Origin: Apricaphanius iberus
Lineage: Eukaryota; Chordata; Actinopteri; Cyprinodontiformes; Aphaniidae
Length of the DNA stretch: 64,000 nucleotides
Direction of reading: 5' to 3'
Assembly (NCBI GenBank): GCA_028564705.1
Contig: JAPXFQ010000166.1
Span: 310,001 to 374,000, forward strand
In this document: positions 57,701-64,000 of the stretch, piece after piece
How positions within the stretch are numbered: the first letter of the stretch is position 1
How the letters are laid out: every line of letters begins with the position of its first letter
Notes under the pieces: model-generated
What the model saw: only the letters and a program-made list of their open reading frames with translations
What the model was told of the DNA's origin: nothing
Databases searched by the model: none
Made by a program: the position numbers and the translations under genes

Positions 57701-60700
57701 TTTTTTTTTTCCAAACAGAAAATGTTTCAACAAATTTTCAGCACAAGAACCAGTCCAAGTTGATTGGACTAAATCCCACAATTCCCATGCATTTCTTAGT
57801 TTTACTCCAGAAATAGTGTGCCTGGTGTCATCACACAGGGTCTCTATATGGTTGTAGTCCAGAAACTGTGCTGGCCACTCCAGAACATAAATCTGGTTTG
57901 TCTTTAACCAAGAAGCTGTTTGTTTACTGCCGATTTTAAGGGCTTATGGCTTAAACTTAAATGGATCCATAATTCCAAGTATTCCTTTCAGGCTCCTGAA
58001 ATCTGAAACTGGGCTGGTCCAGAATGTCTGAAACAAAACTCACCAAGGCCTTTCAGGAACTTGTTTACTCCACTCTGCTCTGTGTCTGGCAGCTCCTCCA
58101 GATACTGATCCACTCTCTGCTCAAACAGCCCTGTCATCACAACAACAGAGATTCATACAAAAAGAATTACAGCACATCACCATGTTCCAGGAAGTGACAA
58201 CCTCTTTGTTTGCCAGGAAGAATTTGGTGAGGTGGTGAGACACTACAATAAAATCATTCCTCCACAAGAGGGCAGTATTAGTATAATACTTTCTGCAGCC
58301 CAGTGAGTGCTAGAAGTTCAAAAGTGGAAATCTGAGAAAATCTAGTAACTGAACAGCAACCCACCTTTAGCTCGTGTTTTCCTCAGCTCCCTGTCCTGAA
58401 TGAACCCTGCAAACATTTGAGACTCCATGAAAACGCCCAGGAAACGACGAATGCTCTTGGACGCCACAGACTTGCGAAATGCCTCTCTTTGGAAAACGCG
58501 CTCGCCACGCTCGTTCTGCGTGATGAAGAGGGAGTAATGTCCCATTGTCTCCAGGAAGAAGCGGATGAAGGCCTCTGACACCAGGCTGTTCAATGAGTTA
58601 TATTCTACAGATGTCAAGAAAACACAAAGAAACGTGGTCAATATTCTGCTCGACTCCAACCGAAGAGTCTGAATAGACTCTATAACAGCTAGAGCTTAAC
58701 TAACAAAGAAAATGTCCCAAATACTTGGTAACCCTACACTATTACTTAGATCCATGCAATAATATCAATTATTCTTAACATTAGAAATCTGCATAAAAGG
58801 CTTACACACTGATCTGTTCCTTCAAATGTAAGACTGTGTTAAAAGTTACATAAGCACAGTCTTTGGATCGCAGAGTAAAGGCAACCGACTGTGACTGACA
58901 TGCAGCAGATGTTACATAACCACAGAGAAAGGCAACCCGCAGCTTGTAAAGTTGTAAAACAGTTATCATACTTTCACTGTGACAGGTCTTGGCTTTTCTA
59001 AAGAATATTAAAACACCAACATAGGGGTGGGCAACGTCCTGCTAAGCCAAAGCAGATGTATCAATTTTATTTCCCTCCTTTTCCTTTAGCATTATAGATT
59101 AACTTTATATAGCAACATTGCCTGGGTGGTGGTGATCTTTATATTTACAATTGAAATGTTTGTCATTGGTTTGTGTTTAAGACAGACTTTAGGTACCAAT
59201 TTAACTTGTTAGGGACATTTTACATAAAGTAGCTGTTAAAAACTAATGGATTTGATATAAGTTTCTCTTTAAGGGTTGTGTTTTTTAAATAAATTGTTAA
59301 TCATGATTTTACTGTAAAATTAAATGGTGTTATAATTTTGCCATATAATTCACCTCTATAATTATATGATAATCATAATTAACTATTATTTCTTAATCAC
59401 CTGGTTCTCACCATTGTAAAAGTGCAGCCAGTATTTTGTATATAGTAATTAACATAATTCTTGTAATTCCCCCTATCCTGTTTTCTTTTTAATCACATTA
59501 TTACGTGCGTGCAAGAAGGGAAATGTATGCTGTATCATGGTTGAAAATGGCTCATAAAAAACAGGTTGACCTTTCAGAGAATTTAGAATAATCATTTTGG
59601 GATAATAGCGTATATAATGAAAACATCCTAAGAAGAGAGCTTTTAAACTCCATAGCATCTGTGGGGGACCATCTTTGCCGTAGTATCTAGATATAATAGA
59701 GTGGTATTGGTTCAATATGCACAGCAAAGGTTTGTTTGCAAAAGTTGGTATTGCATAACTGGTGATATTAATGATAAATGACAACCATAAAATATTCAGC
59801 AGCAACTGTGTACTTGTAATCTTCCCGAACGGATGGATTCTTGAGAGGCTTATAAAATAACTTACAATTTTTTTTCTATTTATTGAGAAGACTCACTTTA
59901 AGTTCTTAATTGGTTAAACTGGACTTGAAATAAATACAGAACTGATTTCTGATAATTGCTATATACCTTTTTGTAAACTATAAGCTGGGGTATCTCAGGC
60001 TTCAAAGTTTTAAAAATGGATGTAGAAAGTAATACGTGTAGTTTGGGAATTTAGCCAAGACCGGAGAACTCAACATGAGTTTCACCATCAATGTGTGACA
60101 TAATCCCAACTTGGCAGCTCATGCTAGACATTTCCCCACCACCAACTTCAGGATCTCTTCTCCACGTCAAGCCTCTGTGACACACCGTATGAAAAGTCTG
60201 TACAAAAGACGAGTTTCCCAGACACCCAAATGGAGTACGTCACAGCCTGTTGCTTCAATTAACCAGGAGGCACATCTGCCAGCGTTAGCAGGAGGATGAT
60301 CGGTCGCTTGCTCACCTTCATCTGACTCGCTGTCAGAGTCCTGGTTGATGATCTCATTCCTTTGCTCAAGCGCCTGCTCCAGAGCTGCTTGAAGTTTTCG
60401 TGGCAACAGCGAGGCCTCGTCATCCATCTATAAACAGTTGAAGTCAGCAGAGATAAACAGAAACGATTTAGGGAAAAAAAAATTAAAAGGCCTTCTCTGA
60501 ATCTAAACCACATGATTAAAGAGACAAAATAAACAAATAAAAATATTTAGCTTATTGTTTCTGCATAACTTTGTTCAATATAAGATGTGAGGTATGGTAG
60601 AAAAGAGTTGAGTTTCAGCTGTAGCTCTTTTGGGGTGTGTCTCTACCAGTGTTCAGGTCTAGAGAATGACGTTTTTTCACCATTCTTCTTTCCAAAATAG

Positions 60701-63100
60701 CTTAAGATAACTCAGATTGTCTTAATCATATGTTAATTCTCTAGTCTCGCAACCAATGAAAAATGGGATTTAGGTCTGAATGTATCCCTGTCGTATACTC
60801 AAAAGTCTTGAAAATCTTATGACCTAACCCTTCTTTAAACTTCTCCACATCTATATTACTGACAGGCTGTTTGTTCACTAATGTTCTCTTTGAAACCTAA
60901 GAGGCCTTTACAGGACAGCTGTATCTATCCTTGTTTATTGCACAAAGGTTTACTCTTAGGGATGGACAGTATACCAAAGATTTACTGATACTAAAATGAA
61001 TGACTGTTACAGATGTCATTTTGCCCGTGTTGGTAAATTTGGTATTTTAAAGAAAATGAAAAGATATGTTTAAATCCAGCGGTGCTCATGCCTCTTTAAG
61101 GAAAGTGTAGCACTTGGGATGAGTTTTGTGACTACGTGCAGTCATGTGACTTCATCCCATTCAAAAGGAAACAGCGCTGCTCTGTTGCTATATGGCACCA
61201 GCAAGCGGGATCACATAACCCCAGTTCTGGCCTCTCTTCATTGGCTTCCTGTCTTTTACAGGATCCATTTTAAAATTGTACTTTTTGTTTTTAAATCCCT
61301 TTATGGCCTAGTCCCATTTTATCTTTCTGAGCTGCTGACTGTTTATGCCCCTCCCAGAACCTTGAGGTCCAGCTCTCAGGTGCTATTAAGGGTCCCGAAA
61401 ACTCGTCTAAAGTCTCGTGGTGACAGAGCTTTCTTTGTGGCTGGTCCCAAGTTGTGGAACAACTTACCTCTGCCCATTAGGACTACACAGAATTTAAAGC
61501 ATTTTGAATCCCTTCTTAAGACACACCTTTTTGATCTGGCCTCATCACATTTTCAAGCGCATCATGTAAATTAGGCTAATTAGGCTACCGGTAATTAAAT
61601 AGAGAAAGAGAGGGGTTATTAGCTAGTTATCCCCGATTTATTATTATCTAGGGGTACTCCTTAATGTATCACAATATTGATATGAAGCCATATCTCCCAG
61701 CCCTTTTTACTCTTTTTTTTAACCAATAATAATAGGTTTACTCTTTTTTACCAATTAGGTTTACTTTTTTTTTTGCACTACTTTGGGCTGGTCTGTCACA
61801 AAAAAATCCAACATAAAAATTGGTAAATCTGTGGTATGTGAAATGTGAGGGAATACATTGGGATTTACTACTTTTCCTATTGACTACACATTGAGCTACC
61901 TTTTGTTGCATTAAATTCAGATTTTGGTGTACAAACCTGTCGGATGAAGCGATCAGTTCCCAGGTCAACCATTAAAGCCTGTGTGAAAGAAAGAACAAAT
62001 TGTTGTTCAGATTAAATAAAAGTTCCCTACATTCTTCTTTCGTGCAATTTCCATAAAAGGAGGCATCAGATAAGGCATGGTACAGCTCAATATATCTTTT
62101 CATGATTCAGTCAACAACAGGGGCTGAGAATAAGTTTTCTTTTTAGAAAAAAAAAAAAACAGATTCTAACTTCATGCTTATCTCAAACTGGGGTTCTGCT
62201 TTTTCTCAAAATATTTATTGGAGCTGAAACCAGAAACCAAAGGAGGGCTTCCCAATCTAGACACCAGCATTTTACTGGCTCCAGTTCCCAACACCACTTA
62301 GTGTCTCCTATCTGTGGTTTGTACCAAATGTGAATTTCTGGGATTGTAATTTTAGGGTTAAGAGCAGAGATGGGTGTTTGCAAGAGGAATTTCATCAAAA
62401 TGCTCCAAGTTTTTTCTCCCCTTTATGCACTATTTAATCTGCTTTTTTTATCGATGAGTGGTATCATCATTTTGGTTTGTGTGATGCCATTAAGTCATTT
62501 AAAAAATATCTTCGTTTTTTGGTCAAAGTCATGGAGGCTTTAAATGATGTGATTCAAAAGCTCGAAAAAATAAACCATTCATTGTTTGAAAACAAGTCTT
62601 TTAAGAAAAGAAAATATGAAAGTATGTCAAAATATTTCTCAATGAATCTCAAAAAGCTAAAGAAATTAGCATTTTAACAATGCATTGAAGAAAAGATTAA
62701 GGCCAGGAGGTCAAACAGCCACAGGACAGTCCCCAGCTGATAACATGATTACCTAGAATCTGTGTAAATCTATTAGCCAAGGCATAAAGGTCTAATATTC
62801 TGAGAGACAGACTTCAGTCAGAGAGCAACCAGATCAAAGATACCACACGAGAAAAATAAAGGACATTTATAGATAAAGAATGTACTACTGCCAGAGGGAA
62901 AAAGTCAAGACATCATACTCACTTCTTCTACAGGCAGCTCTTTAAGCTTAGGCAATGAGCTGGACAGCAGTCCCACCAGGAAAGGAGTGGGACAGCACAC
63001 AATGTCCAACATGGATGCTGGCAGCACAGGGATGAAGGTGTGTTGCCAGGAGAAGGGGTAGAGCAGCGCCACAACTGCATGCATGCAGCTGGACAAGGTA
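54690..63100 (-). CDS. dennd2b: DENND2B (ST5), partial: C-terminal DENN-module exons
   Basis: DENND2B is a DENN-domain guanine-nucleotide exchange factor, reported to activate Rab13 in membrane trafficking. Six coding exons are seen on the minus strand: 62923-63100, 61937-61978, 60316-60427, 58365-58604, 58044-58130 and 54690-54724. All have GT/AG borders and phase carries through each junction. They encode the end of cDENN ([20 protein letters not shown], then [20 protein letters not shown]) and the dDENN part ([60 protein letters not shown]). The C terminus is [13 protein letters not shown]. The upstream exons lie right of the window. DENND2A, C and D are close paralogues; synteny next to TRIM66 decides for DENND2B. 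Confidence 0.93.
55629..57289 (+). mobile_element. Tc1-like element, 1.66 kb, both inverted repeats present, inactivated
   Basis: The left end CATTGGGGCAAAAAAGTATT and right end GCTTTTTTTGCCCAACTG are inverted copies, followed by TA. The plus-strand transposase is broken: [20 protein letters not shown] (helix-turn-helix, about 56000) is readable, later parts have stops. A short insertion sits at 56165-56288. It lies in the last DENND2B intron and is the same family as 3852-4985. Confidence 0.88.
56165..56288. mobile_element. Short insertion inside the Tc1-like element
   Basis: The insert AAATCACATAAATC...CCCCTAC contains CTTTATTTATAAAGCGCTTT and CCAAAGTGCTTTACACATTA, phrases shared with fish SINE tails. 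AGATC is found on both sides, consistent with a target duplication. The Tc1 sequence resumes in register after it (ATCTCATGGGGTA). Confidence 0.6.
57735..57960 (-). mobile_element. Tc1-like fragment
   Basis: Plus-strand phrases TGGCCACTCCAGAACATAAA and TCTTTAACCAAGAAGCTGTT are reverse-complement Tc1 transposase. It is only a fragment, adjacent to a DENND2B exon. Confidence 0.55.
58044..58130 (-). CDS. dennd2b: DENND2B penultimate coding exon
   Basis: This 87-nt exon has acceptor TGATGACAG and donor GTGAGT. It encodes [20 protein letters not shown] and VNKFLKGL. Confidence 0.94.
58365..58604 (-). CDS. dennd2b: DENND2B exon, dDENN core
   Basis: This 240-nt exon has acceptor CATCTGTAG and donor GTGGGT. 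It encodes [39 protein letters not shown] and [14 protein letters not shown]. Confidence 0.95.
58660..60300. other. dennd2b: DENND2B intron
   Basis: Intronic DNA between exons 60316-60427 and 58365-58604; no other feature supported. Confidence 0.6.
60316..60427 (-). CDS. dennd2b: DENND2B exon, start of dDENN
   Basis: This 112-nt exon has acceptor TGTTTATAG and donor GTGAGC. It encodes [20 protein letters not shown] and an acidic QDSDSESDE, as in human. The first codon is ATG, but it is internal (phase 0 continuation), not the start. Confidence 0.93.
60625..60830 (-). mobile_element. Tc1-like fragment
   Basis: TTTTGGGGTGTGTCTCTACC and TTTTTCACCATTCTTCTTTCC match the reverse complement of the same Tc1 family as 40030-40760. 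Confidence 0.6.
61085..61600 (+). mobile_element. L2-type LINE 3' fragment
   Basis: The plus strand has a 151-codon open frame with [40 protein letters not shown] and [20 protein letters not shown], the C-terminal end of an L2 reverse transcriptase. The frame is still open, so this is a fairly young fragment. It lies in a DENND2B intron and may sit inside a hAT remnant (ends TAGGGATGGACAGTATACC at 60,958 and ATCTCCCAGCCCT at 61,702). Confidence 0.85.
61937..61978 (-). CDS. dennd2b: DENND2B 42-nt exon
   Basis: This short exon (14 codons, phase 0/0) has acceptor CTTTCACACAG and donor GTTTGT. It encodes [14 protein letters not shown], nearly identical to human. Confidence 0.93.
61979..62922. 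other. dennd2b: DENND2B intron
   Basis: Between exons 62923-63100 and 61937-61978. No further feature supported. Confidence 0.6.
62923..63100 (-). CDS. dennd2b: DENND2B exon, cDENN core
   Basis: This 178-nt exon has acceptor CCCTTCACCAG and donor GTGAGT. It encodes [17 protein letters not shown] and [19 protein letters not shown] and ends KLKELPVEE in phase 0. Confidence 0.94.
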
Positions 63101-64000
63101 CTGGTGAAGGGAGACAAAAACAAAGACACAGTGTTGTTGTACAACTTTTATAATCTGCAGAGTTGCAGGTCCACTTATGTTACTTGTTCTTAAAACTGGT
63201 TTATTTACACAACCAGATATCACAGTATTTCTTATCGAAATAAATCTTTCATCTGTAAACACTAAGCATTTTTTCAAACAGTCTTATTATTTTTGAAATA
63301 CATGTTAACATTTTTTTAAAGAAATTAGTTAAAACACTACTATTCCTCATTAGTTCATTAGTAAAAAATAAATAAACAGACATATTCCTTTTTCTTAAAA
63401 GTTTTTTGTGTCACTATTGGTCTTTCAGACAGTAAAATGCCCAGAGAGAAAGGGGGAACACATGCTGCAAAGATCCCAATAAAACTTAAGACGGCTGTGT
63501 TTTACAGTATATACCCTCTGTATATGCTGAGACCTGCTCTAAAGGCTGACACACACTACAGGATAATCGGGCCTAATTTTGTCCCGATCTCTCCTTTACC
63601 GATCAAAGCCAGCAAAGGCCCAATTGTCTGCCGTACGCAAACAACATCGTGTCTGATTTTCCTGTAGTTTGGGGTGTGTGAAGACTGATTTTGTCCGATC
63701 CGAGCCACTCGGAAGGAGAGATCATAGATAATGAACATGTTTAATATCGTGAAGAAATCATGAAGTGTGTTGTGTGCTCCGAAAGGAGCCGAGCACGTCA
63801 GTACGCACAGTCACGTGAACCGGAACCACAGCCAATCAAGATACGAGCTGACTCAGCTGACTGATGGAGGAGGAAGTAAAAAAAATATATATACAGTATA
63901 TATTGGACTTCCGAAATGGAAAACACCATAGTTGATTAGTGGCAACAGCACAAATGTTCGTACAACATTTCGTCTAAAACCCACCACTACAGGACGGACA
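63101..64000. other. dennd2b: DENND2B upstream intron with possible MITE
   Basis: No exon was found. The stretch 63,540-63,720 (ACACACTACAGGATAATCGG, later CCTGTAGTTTGGGGTGTGTG) has mirrored ends and looks like a small DNA element. Confidence 0.4.

Overview
This window is AT-rich nuclear DNA from a ray-finned fish, most likely a teleost. It holds small, widely spaced coding exons with GT-AG introns and a dense load of fish-type transposons: several Tc1-like lineages, many hAT non-autonomous elements, L2-type LINE fragments and tRNA-derived SINEs. No bacterial, organellar or CRISPR features were seen. The species cannot be named from the sequence alone.

Three protein-coding genes are recognised, all on the minus strand. 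From right to left (their direction of transcription) they are: the 3' part of DENND2B (ST5), about 54.6-63.1 kb, with six C-terminal coding exons; a complete TRIM66, with coding exons from 49,529 down to the stop at 28,748 and probably a non-coding first exon near 52.9-53.1 kb; and the 5' kinase-domain part of STK33, with coding exons at 8.6, 6.7, 6.5, 3.7 and 0.3 kb, the rest lying beyond the left edge. This order and orientation matches human 11p15.4 (STK33-TRIM66-RPL27A-DENND2B). RPL27A, which lies between TRIM66 and DENND2B in human, was not seen here.

The exon models rest on splice sites and on reading phase that carries through every junction. The 17 TRIM66 coding exons sum to 3,702 nt (1,233 residues plus stop). 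They encode, in order, B-box1, B-box2, a coiled coil, a long low-complexity middle, an HP1-type PxVxL motif, a strongly acidic region, a PHD finger, a bromodomain and a basic tail. The acidic region, about 200 residues between the PxVxL motif and the PHD finger, is not in the human protein as I recall it.

Layout: 0-8.6 kb, STK33 exons with introns packed with transposons; 8.6-28 kb, intergenic or STK33 upstream DNA with a decayed LINE, hAT elements, SINEs, a nearly full-length Tc1 element, an RFX-type X-box and a repeat-poor block near 10 kb; 28-53 kb, TRIM66; 53-54.6 kb, the short spacer to DENND2B; 54.6-63.1 kb, DENND2B 3' exons with another Tc1 copy and L2 fragments; 63.1-64 kb, intron or repeat DNA. 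The three genes do not form a pathway: STK33 is a sperm/cilia-associated kinase, TRIM66 a chromatin reader and co-repressor, and DENND2B a Rab exchange factor. Their linkage is ancestral synteny. I found no convincing new multi-gene system; the most useful leads are the TRIM66 acidic insertion, the X-box upstream of STK33, and several transposon insertions with readable target-site duplications.
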